From assembly GCF_036195325.1 (NCBI RefSeq), contig NZ_CP108101.1:3720001-3784000 (forward strand): a DNA stretch of 64,000 bases, read 5' to 3'. The position numbers and the translations under genes were made by a program. Numbering within the stretch: position 1 is the first letter of the stretch; the number at the start of each line of letters is the position of its first letter. The notes beneath the pieces are model-generated. The model searched no databases. It was not told where the DNA came from and saw only the letters and a program-made list of their open reading frames with translations. This document shows, piece by piece, positions 16,501 to 24,440 of this stretch. The DNA comes from Streptomyces sp. NBC_00234 (GTDB lineage Bacteria > Actinomycetota > Actinomycetes > Streptomycetales > Streptomycetaceae).

Positions 16501-16767
16501 AATCCGGGCGCCGAACACGGCGGCGACGGCGAAGGCCGCCCCCCGGTATCCGGCTCCGAATGAGCCCTCCAGGACCGCTGCTTGCAGCGACAACAGCACC
16601 AGCACGAGAAGGGCGAGTGCATCGCCGATACTGCCGACGAGCTGGGCGCTCCACAACCGCTTCAGCGGGGGAACACGCAACAATGCTCGTACGGCGCGCT
16701 CGCGTGAGTCTGCGGCAAGTGTGTCGGAGGTGGGGCTCACGACCGTTGGCTGCTCGGCTCGCGTCAT
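13555..16767 (-). CDS. tmk: Dual-domain dTMP kinase with N-terminal MFS-like membrane domain and C-terminal coiled coil
   Basis: 1070 aa, five times the length of a stand-alone dTMP kinase (about 210 aa). Residues 1-480 form an MFS-like membrane domain with about ten to twelve hydrophobic segments. Residues 507-705 are a complete thymidylate kinase: P-loop EGGDGAGKST (513-522), TREPGATPVGKRLRSILL, and the catalytic/dTMP-binding DRYIDSSVAYQGAGR (599-613). Residues 712-890 are an Arg/Glu/Ala coiled coil. The remainder is Pro/Asp/Arg-rich and probably disordered. Reaction: dTMP + ATP to dTDP + ADP, essential for dTTP. Streptomyces genomes are known to annotate this large form. The membrane domain's role is unknown. 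Co-directional with topA upstream and holB downstream, but terminators separate all three. Confidence 0.93.
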   Translation of the reverse strand: MTRAEQPTVVSPTSDTLAADSRERAVRALLRVPPLKRLWSAQLVGSIGDALALLVLVLLSLQAAVLEGSFGAGYRGAAFAVAAVFGARIISTVLFGAVLLGPLTSLTAPGGPVDRRWLMIGADGLRLALLVVAPLWIDWMPDKALMMILITVFVTGVGERLWTVAKESAAPALLPAPPAEGAAVRPLPDHLDALRRLSLRTDFLAIPAAAAALLIATLVGNLLGAGLDWFSFHQAALGSYVAAGLFSASISTLYFLELPGTPTPRPRSPLEGLRRPATGTGPDKGRTGTVPLVVGACAAVAGAIAAAAAVSVLHALDLGGGPATFALLILALTGGTGLGIRTAQKVLPTLSRRRLLAFSTAVTGVALLALGLVPDTATGLLLALLAGYAAGVAAATGHTLIDQETEEFRQARTTEHLQAVVRVLIALGAVGGPLLAAAIGRHRLGSGDFVFAHGGAAFALMLIGALLLPVAAVLLARTDDRSGVPLRRDLREAVRGGDPTVAPAATGFFLALEGGDGAGKSTQVEALAEWIRAKGHEVVVTREPGATPVGKRLRSILLDVSSAGLSNRAEALLYAADRAEHVDSVVRPALERGAIVISDRYIDSSVAYQGAGRDLSPTEIARISRWATSGLVPHLTVLLDVDPETARERFTEAPDRLESEPPEFHARVRSGFLTLAAADPVRYLVVDAGQEPEAITTVVRHRLDRLLPLSEAEIKAQEEARRAAEEEARRKAEEEAARKAEEERLERERQEQLARLRAEEEERKRRELEEARQREAERQAEEARQRAEEARRLAEEERARREAEERVREAEQERLRRQAEEEARLRKEAEARRLEKQRKAEEALLRAEEARRQAEAEAAARAEAEAEAAAAAAAAAESERSAWSASESPSSSGQSGPSVPDNELTVPTPIVGANEVTQPVPSPVAQPDRPRSDRSPRSGSAADDAETTMLPRVDDPAGRRPARDADETTVLPPVRDEAPSDRVPPGIFRDERPAARAPESENERTRELPQIGDDPRAAQDAYDRQARQKRPRPDWAEETPLDDLPSLADELLGGHDEDPGQSGRGRRPRG

Positions 16768-16901
16768 CCGCCCAGCCTATCCGGAGCGGTGCCGTCACTG
16801 TCGGCCCCATCCGAACATACGGCCGCCGGGGGTGGGTGCGGGCGCCCGCGGAGGGCCCTTCCCCCTGCCCGCCCCCTCCCGGAACCGGGGCGGAGAACGA
16901 C

Positions 16902-16933
16902 GGAACGGCGGGGCCCGAAGGCCCCGCCGTTCC
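16902..16933 (-). terminator. 14-bp hairpin with CGAA loop, terminator of topA
   Basis: GGAACGGCGGGGCC (16902-16915), loop CGAA, perfect complement at 16920-16933. It lies 16 nt downstream of the topA stop codon, ahead of the tmk start. Confidence 0.85.
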
Positions 16934-16948
16934 CGTGTGTGCGGCCGG

Positions 16949-19807
16949 TCAGTCCTCCGTGGAGGCCGAGGAGGTCGCCTTCTTCGCCGCCGTGGCCTTC
17001 TTGGCCGTCGTCGTCTTCTTCGCCGTGGTCGTCTTCTTGGCGGCCGTCTTCTTCGCCGCCGTGGCCTTCTTCGCCGTCGTCGTCTTCTTCGCCGTGGCCT
17101 TCTTCGCCGGGGCCTTCTTCGCCGTCTTCTTCTTGGCGGGACCCTTGGCGCGCTTCTCGGCCAGCAGCTCGTAGCCGCGCTCCGGCGTGATGTCCTCGAC
17201 GCTGTCGTCGGTCCGCAGCGTCGCGTTCGTCTCGCCGTCCGTGACGTACGCGCCGAAGCGGCCGTCCTTGACGACCACCGGGGCCCCGCTCACCGGGTCG
17301 GTGCCCAGTTCCTTGAGCGGCGGCTTGGCGGCTGCCCGGCCGCGCTGCTTGGGCTGGGCGTAGATCGCCAGGGCCTCTTCGAGCGTGATGTCGAAGAGCT
17401 GGTCCTCGGAGGTCAGGGACCGCGAGTCCGTGCCCTTCTTCAGATACGGGCCGTAGCGGCCGTTCTGCGCGGTGATCTCGACACCCTCGGCGTCCTCGCC
17501 GACCACGCGCGGCAGCGACATCAGCTTGAGCGCGTCGGCCAGCGTCACCGTGTCCAGCGCCATCGACTTGAAGAGCGAAGCCGTCCGCGGCTTCACCGCG
17601 TTCTTGCCGGTCTTCGGGGTGCCCTCGGGCAGCACCTCGGTGACGTACGGACCGTAGCGCCCGTCCTTGGCGATGATCTGGTTCCCGCTCACCGGGTCGG
17701 CGCCGAGCTCGAAGTCGCCGCTCGGCTTCGCCAGCAGCTCCTCCGCGTGCTCCACGGACAGCTCGTCGGGTGCCATGTCCTCGGGCACGTCGGCGCGCTG
17801 GTGGCCCTCGGAGTCCTTCTCGCCGCGCTCGATGTACGGGCCGTAGCGCCCGACACGCAGCACGATGCCGTTGCCCACGGGGAACGAGGAGATCTCGCGG
17901 GCGTCGATCGCGCCGAGGTCCGTGACGAGTTCCTTCAGACCACCGAGGTGGTCGCCGTCGCCGTTGCCCGCGTCGGAGGCGGCGCCGGCACCGGCCGTGG
18001 CCTCGCTCGCACCGAAGTAGAAGCGCTTCAGCCACGGCACGGACTGCGCCTCGCCCCGCGCGATGCGGTCGAGGTCGTCCTCCATACGGGCCGTGAAGTC
18101 GTAGTCGACCAGCCGGCCGAAGTGCTTCTCCAGCAGATTGACCACGGCGAAGGAGAGGAACGACGGGACGAGCGCCGTGCCCTTCTTGAAGACGTAGCCG
18201 CGGTCCAGGATCGTGCCGATGATCGACGCGTACGTCGACGGGCGGCCGATCTCGCGCTCTTCGAGCTCCTTGACCAGCGATGCCTCGGTGTAGCGGGCGG
18301 GCGGCTTGGTGGCGTGGCCGTCGACCGTGATCTCGTCGGCGGACAGCGCGTCGCCCTCCGCGACCTGCGGCAGACGCCGCTCGCGGTCGTCGAGCTCGGC
18401 GTTCGGGTCGTCGGCTCCTTCGACGTACGCCTTCATGAAGCCGTGGAAGGTGATCGTCTTGCCGGAGGCCGAGAACTCGGCGTCCCGGCCGTCGCTCGCC
18501 CGGCCGCCGATCTTGACGGTGACCGAGTTACCGACGGCGTCCTTCATCTGGGAGGCGACGGTCCGCTTCCAGATCAGCTCGTACAGACGGAACTGGTCAC
18601 CGGTGAGACCGGTCTCGGCAGGGGTGCGGAAGCGGTCGCCCGAGGGACGGATCGCCTCGTGCGCCTCCTGCGCGTTCTTGACCTTGCCGGCGTACGTGCG
18701 CGGCTTGTCCGGCAGGTAGTTCGCTCCGTACAGCTGCGTGACCTGCGCCCGCGCCGCGGAGATCGCGGTGTCGGAGAGGGTCGTGGAGTCCGTACGCATA
18801 TAGGTGATGAAGCCGTTCTCGTACAGCTTCTGCGCGACCTGCATCGTGGCCTTGGCCCCGAAGCCCAGCTTGCGGCTGGCCTCCTGCTGGAGGGTGGTCG
18901 TACGGAACGGCGCGTACGGCGAACGGCGGTACGGCTTCGACTCGACGGAGCGGACCGCGAACGTGGAGTCGGCGAGCGCCGCGGCCAGGGCGCGGGCGTT
19001 CGTCTCGTCCAGGTGCAGCGTCTGGCCGGAGGCGGACTTGAGCTGCCCGTCGGGACCGAAGTCGCGACCCTGGGCGATCCGGCGGCCGTCGACCGCGCTG
19101 AGGCGGGCGGTGAGCGTCGACGGGTCGGAGGCGTCACCGGTACGGCCGGTGGCGAAGGTGCCGGTCAGGTCCCAGTACTCGGCGGAACGGAAGGCGATGC
19201 GCTCGCGCTCCCGCTCGACGACGAGGCGGGTCGCGACGGACTGGACACGGCCGGCCGAGAGGCGCGGCATGACCTTCTTCCAGAGGACCGGGGACACCTC
19301 GTAGCCGTAGAGGCGGTCGAGGATACGGCGGGTCTCCTGGGCGTCGACCATGCGCTGGTTGAGCTCGCGCGGGTTGGCGACGGCGGCCCGGATCGCGTCC
19401 TTGGTGATCTCGTGGAAGACCATCCGGTGGACCGGGACCTTGGGCTTCAGGACTTCCTGGAGGTGCCACGCGATGGCTTCGCCCTCGCGGTCCTCATCGG
19501 TGGCGAGGAAGAGTTCGTCGGACTCGGCCAGCAGCTGCTTGAGCTTCCTGACCTGGGCCTTCTTGTCGGCGTTGACGACGTAGATGGGCTGGAAGTCGTT
19601 CTCGACGTCCACCCCGAGACGCCGTACCTCACCGGTGTACTCGTCCGGCACCTCGGCGGCGCCGTTCGGGAGGTCGCGGATGTGCCCGACGCTCGCCTCG
19701 ACGACGTATCCGGGGCCGAGATAGCCCTTGATCGTCTTCGCCTTGGCAGGCGACTCGACGATGACGAGTCGGCGGCCGCCCTGTGCGGTCTCGCTGGTCG
19801 GGGACAA
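16949..19807 (-). CDS. topA: Type IA DNA topoisomerase I
   Basis: 952 aa from TTG at 19807 (LSPTSETAQGGRRLVIVESPAKAKT). GGAGAGAAG lies 8-16 nt upstream, and the length equals what I recall for S. coelicolor TopA. The open frame reaches 19900 but that part is not family-like. TOPRIM domain at the N-terminus (VIVESPAKAKT; LATDEDREGEAIAWHL) and active-site Tyr336 in FITYMRTDST. Four C-terminal topoisomerase repeat motifs (each with GRYGPY or GRFGAY) lack zinc-finger cysteines. The last roughly 45 residues are a Lys/Ala/Thr tail (KKTAAKKTTTAKK), which in Streptomyces TopA is linked to high processivity and DNA binding. Role: relaxation of negative supercoils, essential for chromosome segregation at sporulation. 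TTGACA at 19910-19915 (minus) could be part of its promoter. Confidence 0.97.
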   Translation of the reverse strand: MSPTSETAQGGRRLVIVESPAKAKTIKGYLGPGYVVEASVGHIRDLPNGAAEVPDEYTGEVRRLGVDVENDFQPIYVVNADKKAQVRKLKQLLAESDELFLATDEDREGEAIAWHLQEVLKPKVPVHRMVFHEITKDAIRAAVANPRELNQRMVDAQETRRILDRLYGYEVSPVLWKKVMPRLSAGRVQSVATRLVVERERERIAFRSAEYWDLTGTFATGRTGDASDPSTLTARLSAVDGRRIAQGRDFGPDGQLKSASGQTLHLDETNARALAAALADSTFAVRSVESKPYRRSPYAPFRTTTLQQEASRKLGFGAKATMQVAQKLYENGFITYMRTDSTTLSDTAISAARAQVTQLYGANYLPDKPRTYAGKVKNAQEAHEAIRPSGDRFRTPAETGLTGDQFRLYELIWKRTVASQMKDAVGNSVTVKIGGRASDGRDAEFSASGKTITFHGFMKAYVEGADDPNAELDDRERRLPQVAEGDALSADEITVDGHATKPPARYTEASLVKELEEREIGRPSTYASIIGTILDRGYVFKKGTALVPSFLSFAVVNLLEKHFGRLVDYDFTARMEDDLDRIARGEAQSVPWLKRFYFGASEATAGAGAASDAGNGDGDHLGGLKELVTDLGAIDAREISSFPVGNGIVLRVGRYGPYIERGEKDSEGHQRADVPEDMAPDELSVEHAEELLAKPSGDFELGADPVSGNQIIAKDGRYGPYVTEVLPEGTPKTGKNAVKPRTASLFKSMALDTVTLADALKLMSLPRVVGEDAEGVEITAQNGRYGPYLKKGTDSRSLTSEDQLFDITLEEALAIYAQPKQRGRAAAKPPLKELGTDPVSGAPVVVKDGRFGAYVTDGETNATLRTDDSVEDITPERGYELLAEKRAKGPAKKKTAKKAPAKKATAKKTTTAKKATAAKKTAAKKTTTAKKTTTAKKATAAKKATSSASTED

Positions 19808-20098
19808 CTTCGCTCTTCTCTCCGGTCGGCACTCAGTGGGCATCCGGGCAGCGCAGTGACGCTGCCCGCGGTGCTGTCGCTGCGGAGTGTGACGGTACAA
19901 CCCGCCCCCGTGTCAAACGGCAAAAGCCCGCAACGGCCACTCGAACGGTAACCCGACTTCCGCCATTCCTGCCGCCCGGACCGCCCGGTCCGCAGTGCGC
20001 ACGCCTCCTGCCTGCGTGTTTCGGGATGCCGTCGAGGCGCCTTCACGGAGGGTGCCGGTGCTGCCCTGTCCGGGATCAGCCCCTGCTGGGGGTGGGAA

Positions 20099-20296
20099 TC
20101 AGACGCGGGTGAAGCACCAGACGCCGACCACGAGGAACGTTGCGCCGAAGAGCGTGGCGAGAGCGGTGGAGGCGACGGGGCTCACACCGTGAGCCACCGG
20201 CGCGCGGTGCAGGGTGCGCGCCCCCGTCCAGATCAGGAGCGCGGCGCCGAACAGTGCGAATGCCGTACCGGCGAAGACCGCGGTGACGCTCTCCAT
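20099..20296 (-). CDS. Small two-helix membrane protein
   Basis: 65 aa from ATG at 20296; GAGGGG is 7 nt upstream, and the frame stays open upstream without membrane or family character. Two hydrophobic helices (VTAVFAGTAFALFGAALLIW and TALATLFGATFLVVGVWCF) are joined by a short polar loop, so the N- and C-termini lie on the same side. I do not recognise a family. A small integral membrane protein at this position upstream of topA is, as far as I recall, conserved in Streptomyces. Same strand as topA, 291 nt upstream of it; downstream of the ABC permease cluster. Confidence 0.65.
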   Translation of the reverse strand: MESVTAVFAGTAFALFGAALLIWTGARTLHRAPVAHGVSPVASTALATLFGATFLVVGVWCFTRV

Positions 20297-20480
20297 GTCC
20301 GTACCCCTCAAACTCACTCGTCGTCGTGATGCCGCCCGGGCGTGGCCGGGAGGGCCCGCGGCCCGGCAGGGGGAGGCTGCCACGCCGGAGCGTCGCCGAC
20401 ACGAACCCTGGGTGAACAGCACTCCCCCGGCCCCGCGCCGCCGCCCGTCCCACGTCGCATGGCCCCACGCCTCACCTCGC

Positions 20481-20571
20481 GTGTCGCATCACGTGTCGCG
20501 TCACGTGTCGCGTCACGTGTCGCGTCACGTGTCGCGTCACGTGTCGCGTGTCGCGTCACGTGTCACATCAC
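20481..20571. repeat. 12-bp tandem repeat (consensus GTGTCGCGTCAC), about 7.6 copies
   Basis: Units start at 20481, 20493, 20505, 20517 and 20529, then a 7-nt partial at 20541, then 20548 and 20560. The first unit has GCATC for GCGTC and the last has CACATC. Each junction creates CACGTG. The last unit overlaps the stop codon of the ABC-2 permease (20563-20565), so the array has grown into, or out of, the 3' end of that gene. The period is a multiple of three, so expansion would preserve frame. Confidence 0.95.
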
Positions 20572-21390
20572 GTCGAGGGTCGCGCGTCGCCGGCTGCCGC
20601 GTTCGAACAGCGCCAGGAGGGCCACGGCGAGCAGCGCGTACCCGGCGCCGACCGTCAGTTCCGCACCGAGCAGCCCCGTGTCGAGAGCTCCGCCCGCCGA
20701 CAACTGCCGGGCCGCGTCCGCCGCGTGGGTCAGCGGGAGTACGTCGCCGAGGGCGCCCATCCACGCGGGGAGCTCGGTCCGAGGCACGTTCGCCCCGGTC
20801 AGCAGGAGCAGTACGGAACAGGCCACATTCGAGACCAGGAAGACATCACGGAAGCGCAGCCCGAGCGCACCAAGGGCGAGCCCGAACGCGGAGCAGGCGG
20901 CGCAGGCCGCGAGCAGCACCGCCGCGAGCCCGGGGACGGACCCGAGCGGAATCCGCAGACCCAGCAGGAGGGATGCCACGGTGAGGGTGAAGACGCTGAT
21001 GAGAAGCCCGTTGAGTACATAGGGCAGGGCTCGGCCGAACCAGAGCGGAGCGCGGCGGCGGGGGCTGAGAAGGACCGCGCCGAGCGTGCCGAAGCGGCGC
21101 TCGTTGGCGATGGCCATCGTGCCTCCGTAGACGCAGGCGGTCGAGGAGGCGAGCACCGCGTTGCCGATCAGATAGAAGCGGTCGTCCGCCACCCCGAGCT
21201 CGCGCCCGAGGAAGACGAAGAACAGCAGTTGCAGCAGCGGTCCGGCCAGCAGCGTGCCGATGAACATGGGCGGTGTCGTCCAGTTGAACAGGGCTCGGTA
21301 GGAGAGGGCACCACCGAGGACGACAAGTCGTGCCGTACGGAGGGGTCCCGAGGCGGAGGCCGTGGCGGGAGCGGGGACTGACGAGGGCAT
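20563..21390 (-). CDS. ABC-2 type multidrug exporter permease (second subunit)
   Basis: 275 aa from ATG at 21390, chosen for AGGAG 7 nt upstream. An in-frame ATG at 21424-21426 overlaps the previous stop codon (TGATG) and would add 12 residues. The N-terminus is Pro/Ala/Ser-rich, then six hydrophobic segments of the ABC-2 membrane family (ALFNWTTPPMFIGTLLAGPLLQLLFF; ANERRFGTLGAVLLSP; VLLAACAACSAFGLALGALGL). ERRFGTLGAVLLSPRRR is the coupling-helix signature of DrrB-like permeases. With the adjacent permease and ATPase it should form one exporter. The last codons lie in a 12-bp tandem repeat, so the C-terminal residues may vary between strains. Confidence 0.88.
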   Translation of the reverse strand: MPSSVPAPATASASGPLRTARLVVLGGALSYRALFNWTTPPMFIGTLLAGPLLQLLFFVFLGRELGVADDRFYLIGNAVLASSTACVYGGTMAIANERRFGTLGAVLLSPRRRAPLWFGRALPYVLNGLLISVFTLTVASLLLGLRIPLGSVPGLAAVLLAACAACSAFGLALGALGLRFRDVFLVSNVACSVLLLLTGANVPRTELPAWMGALGDVLPLTHAADAARQLSAGGALDTGLLGAELTVGAGYALLAVALLALFERGSRRRATLDVM

Positions 21391-21425
21391 GCGGGGGCTC
21401 CTGGAGATCCTGAATCGCCCGGTCA

Positions 21426-22229
21426 TCAGGCGAGCGAGAGGGTGGCGGCGGCCCGGGCGCGGCGTTCGACCCGGCCGAGGACCAGCACCGCGAGCAGGCA
21501 GTAGAGCCCGCCGAGGGCGAGGGCCGTGCCCATCGGGACGAGCACCTGGGATACGGCGGGCCCGCCCGAGGTCGCCGCGTGCACCGCCCGGGAACCCCAG
21601 GTGGTGGGCAGCGCCCAGGAGATCGGCCTGGTCCAGTCCGGCAGAACGCGGATGGGAACGAGCATTCCGGACAGCAGCCAGACGGGTGCGTCCAGCGGGT
21701 TGGCGAGCGCGTTCGCGTTGCGCAGCAGGACGAACGTCGCGGCCAGGAGCAGCCCCATCATGCCGAGCGACAGCACGCATACGGGCACGGCGACGAGGAA
21801 GAGCAGCGGGTGCGCGAAGTCCAGCGGCACGCCGAAGAGCACGGCACCCCAGAGGACCGTCGCGCCCATGGAGTAGGTCCCGATGACGGCCGTGGCCAGC
21901 GTGATCGGCAGCAGGACGAGGGAGAGCGGGGACGTCGAGGCGACCAGCGTCTCCAGAGTGCCGAGCCAGCGCTGGTTCTGCACGGCGCCGCCGGAGCCGA
22001 AGAGCACCGAGGTCCAGATGCCCATCAGCCCCGCGCCGACGGCGGCGGTGAGCAGCCGGTCGGGGTCGTCGGCGGCCCGGAAGAGATAGACGGCGAGGGT
22101 CGCGTACACGAGCGGCAGGAGGACGGCGAAGGTGATTTCGAGCGGTGACCGGCTCATGTACAGGACATGGGTGCGCACACCGACGACGATCAGCCGCAGA
22201 GCCCGGCGGGGGCTCGTTCCGTTTCTCAT
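21426..22229 (-). CDS. ABC-2 type multidrug exporter permease (first subunit)
   Basis: 267 aa. The ATG at 22229 overlaps the ATPase stop codon by 4 nt (ATGA), so it is translationally coupled to the ATPase. Six hydrophobic segments (PLEITFAVLLPLVYATLAVYLF; VLLPITLATAVIGTYSMGATVLWG; LLFLVAVPVCVLSLGMMGLLLAATFVLL). The motif NQRWLGTLETLVAST is the usual ABC-2 cytoplasmic loop contacting the ATPase. It forms a heteromeric channel with the second permease. The substrate is not evident; this type is common for hydrophobic drugs or lipids. Confidence 0.9.
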   Translation of the reverse strand: MRNGTSPRRALRLIVVGVRTHVLYMSRSPLEITFAVLLPLVYATLAVYLFRAADDPDRLLTAAVGAGLMGIWTSVLFGSGGAVQNQRWLGTLETLVASTSPLSLVLLPITLATAVIGTYSMGATVLWGAVLFGVPLDFAHPLLFLVAVPVCVLSLGMMGLLLAATFVLLRNANALANPLDAPVWLLSGMLVPIRVLPDWTRPISWALPTTWGSRAVHAATSGGPAVSQVLVPMGTALALGGLYCLLAVLVLGRVERRARAAATLSLA

Positions 22230-23266
22230 ACCCTGGCCTCCTGTTCGCCCGCCGTGGTCTTCTGCTCGTCCAGGGGGCCGGCCTCCGGTTCCGGGCCGCT
22301 CGCCTCCTCGACGATCGCGATGTAGGCGTCCTCCAGGGTCGGTTCGCGGGTGACGACCCGTCCGACCCTGATGCCGTCGAGCGCCGCCAGTACACCGGCG
22401 TGCAGGCCGGCGCCCCGCTCCGTCTGCACGATGACGGCCTGCCCGCTTCCCCGTTCCTCCGCGGCCACACCCCGCACGCCGGGCAGGGCCCGGATGCGGT
22501 CGAGGTGCTCCTCGGCGGCCCCGTACGCCTCGATCTCCAGGACATCGCGGTCCTGGACCCGCGACTTGAGCCGGTCCGGGGTGCCCAGGGCCCGGATCGT
22601 GCCGCCCGCGATCACCGCGATCCGGTCGCACAGCTCGTCGGCCTCGGCCATGTAATGGGTGGTCAGCAGCACCGTGGTGCCACCCGCCCGCAGGTCGGCG
22701 ACGGTACGGCGCAGATCGCGGGCCGCCACCGGGTCGACGCCGATGGACGGCTCGTCGAGGAAGAGGACATCGGGCCGGTGCAGCAGGCCGCGGGCGATGT
22801 GCAGGCGCTGGCGCATGCCGCGCGAGTAGCCCTCGACCCGCTCCTTCTCCCGGCCCCTGAGCCCCACCAGGTCCAGCAGTTCGCCGATCCGGGCCTTCTG
22901 TTCGCGGGGCTCGACCCCGTACAACTCCGCGAAGTAGCGCAGGTTGTCGAGGGCCGAGAGCCGGTCGTACAGACCCCGGTCGCCCCCGAAGACGTACCCG
23001 ATCCTGCGGCGTACGGCCACGGGGTCGGTGGCCACGTCGTGGCCCAGCACCTTCGCGGTGCCGGAGGTCGGCAGCAGAAGGGTGTTGAGCATCTTGATGG
23101 TCGTGGTCTTGCCCGCGCCGTTGGGCCCGAGCAGTCCGAAGAGCTCGCCGCGCGCCACCTGGAAACTGACACCGCGTACGGCCTCGGTCTCGGTGCGGCG
23201 CGGGCGCAGGAAGCCCGTGCGGGCGGTGTAGGTGCGGCGGAGATTCTTCGCCTCGATCGCAAGCAT
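22226..23266 (-). CDS. ABC transporter ATP-binding protein (DrrA-like)
   Basis: 346 aa, ATG at 23266. Walker A LLGPNGAGKTT (46-56), Q-loop following MLNTLLLPTSG, signature YSRGMRQRLHIA (the SRGM variant typical of DrrA-like ATPases rather than LSGGQ), Walker B VLFLDEPSIGVDP and switch His LTTHYM. The C-terminal roughly 80 residues are the DrrA-type extension. First gene of a three-gene operon (ATPase, permease, permease) with 4-nt and 1-nt overlaps. An ArsR-type regulator gene lies 78 nt upstream on the same strand and is the likely controller (inference). Confidence 0.94.
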   Translation of the reverse strand: MLAIEAKNLRRTYTARTGFLRPRRTETEAVRGVSFQVARGELFGLLGPNGAGKTTTIKMLNTLLLPTSGTAKVLGHDVATDPVAVRRRIGYVFGGDRGLYDRLSALDNLRYFAELYGVEPREQKARIGELLDLVGLRGREKERVEGYSRGMRQRLHIARGLLHRPDVLFLDEPSIGVDPVAARDLRRTVADLRAGGTTVLLTTHYMAEADELCDRIAVIAGGTIRALGTPDRLKSRVQDRDVLEIEAYGAAEEHLDRIRALPGVRGVAAEERGSGQAVIVQTERGAGLHAGVLAALDGIRVGRVVTREPTLEDAYIAIVEEASGPEPEAGPLDEQKTTAGEQEARV

Positions 23267-23344
23267 GGCGGCGACGCTAGAGCCGCAGCCGCGGCCCGGC
23301 CATCAATTCGGGGGCCGCCGAATCGTCGGCGCACGGCGCCGCGC

Positions 23345-24355
23345 TCAGGACACCGCGCGCAGGACGTCCTCCCCCGACAGCAGCGCGAGCAGGGCCCGTC
23401 CCGTGTCGGTGAGTTGGTAGTACACGCTGCGGCCGACCCGGTGCCGGGTCACGACGTCCGAGTCGGCGAGGACCGACAGGTGCTCGGAGACCGTGCTCGG
23501 CGCGAGGCCCAGCCGGTCGGATATCCCGGCCGTGGTGAGCGGTGCGCCGAGCTGGCGCAGGACGGATGCCCGGCCCCGCCCGAGCAGCAGACCGAGCCGG
23601 TCGCCGCTGCCGTCCGCAGGTTCGGCGGGCCGCTCGCGCAGTGCGGCCGCGCCCCTGGCCTGGAAGGAGATGGTCAGGACCTCGGGGTCGTCGGTGGAGT
23701 AGAGCCGGCAGCCCTCGGCGAAGACGAGGGGGACGAGCAGCAGCCGCCGCTCACCGGCCCGGTAGTCGGCGTCGATGTGCTTGGTCAGCTCCAGGACGGG
23801 CGGTGTCCACCTGGCCCGTGACTCCAGCCCGGCGAAGAGCGCGTCGACGCCCTCGGTCGCGAAGGTCCGTGCCCGGATGAGGACCTCGTCCTCCACGAGC
23901 CGGCGCATGGTCGGCCAGTGCTGCTCCATCGCGCCCTCCCAGTACGCCGCGTACGCGTCCGCGAGCGCGGCGCAGGCGGCCTCGGGGTCATCGAGATACG
24001 GGCGTACCCAGGGGTGCCCGGCGAGGTCCGCGTAGTGCTCGGTGATCCCGGCCCGTACGACGTCGGCGGGCGTGTCCCGGACGACGTCGAGCTCCGCCTC
24101 GATCGACGAGGCGCCGCACGGCTTCGGCACCAGGAAGTCGGGGAAGGCGTTCGGGCCGTCGATCAGGAGGCGCAGGGGGTGGGTCCGGTCGTCCTCGCGC
24201 AGGACCTCCCGGGCCCGGCCCACCCACGACTCGTACGGCCAGGACGGCGTCCTGTGCGGACCGGCCAGATGGATGCTGCAGAAGGTGTCCCACAGCGGGC
24301 TTACGGCGATCCGGGTCGCGCCGAGCGAGGCTTCGTCCAGCTCTATACGGATCAC
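23345..24355 (-). CDS. ArsR-type helix-turn-helix regulator with long N-terminal DUF5937-like domain
   Basis: 336 aa from GTG at 24355. The N-terminal about 240 residues are not a classical sensor domain. The pattern MIRIELDEASLGATRIAVSPLWDT and the Trp/Glu-rich middle fit DUF5937 regulators of actinomycetes. The C-terminal winged helix (about 250-330) reads RASVLRQLGAPLTTAGISDRLGLAP, STVSEHLSVLADSDVV, GRSVYYQLTDTGRALL. There is no metal-binding CxC pair, so it is not a metal sensor. Being immediately upstream of and co-directional with the ABC exporter suggests that it regulates the exporter. An ATPase operon is the usual neighbour of this family, but the ligand is unknown. Confidence 0.85.
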   Translation of the reverse strand: MIRIELDEASLGATRIAVSPLWDTFCSIHLAGPHRTPSWPYESWVGRAREVLREDDRTHPLRLLIDGPNAFPDFLVPKPCGASSIEAELDVVRDTPADVVRAGITEHYADLAGHPWVRPYLDDPEAACAALADAYAAYWEGAMEQHWPTMRRLVEDEVLIRARTFATEGVDALFAGLESRARWTPPVLELTKHIDADYRAGERRLLLVPLVFAEGCRLYSTDDPEVLTISFQARGAAALRERPAEPADGSGDRLGLLLGRGRASVLRQLGAPLTTAGISDRLGLAPSTVSEHLSVLADSDVVTRHRVGRSVYYQLTDTGRALLALLSGEDVLRAVS

Positions 24356-24440
24356 CGGCGCTCCCGTTCCGTCGCGCGGGCCGGGTGCACGCCACCCGCG
24401 CGGGCAGGGCCTACGGCGCTCGCGCGGAGCCCGGCGGCGC

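Noticed and set aside
13417..16563. Very long open frame (about 1050 codons) antisense to tmk
   Set aside because: GC-rich antisense shadow of the kinase fusion; Leu/Gly/Arg low-complexity product with no recognizable domain, and the opposite strand has full motif support.
15761..19951. 1396-codon open frame antisense to tmk and topA
   Set aside because: Spans two real genes and their terminator in antisense; composition only reflects complementary high-GC3 codons.
20314..20559. Open frames translating the 12-bp array into RDAT or RVAS repeats
   Set aside because: They are by-products of a tandem repeat whose period is a multiple of three; no ribosome-binding site, no domain, and the array is intergenic.
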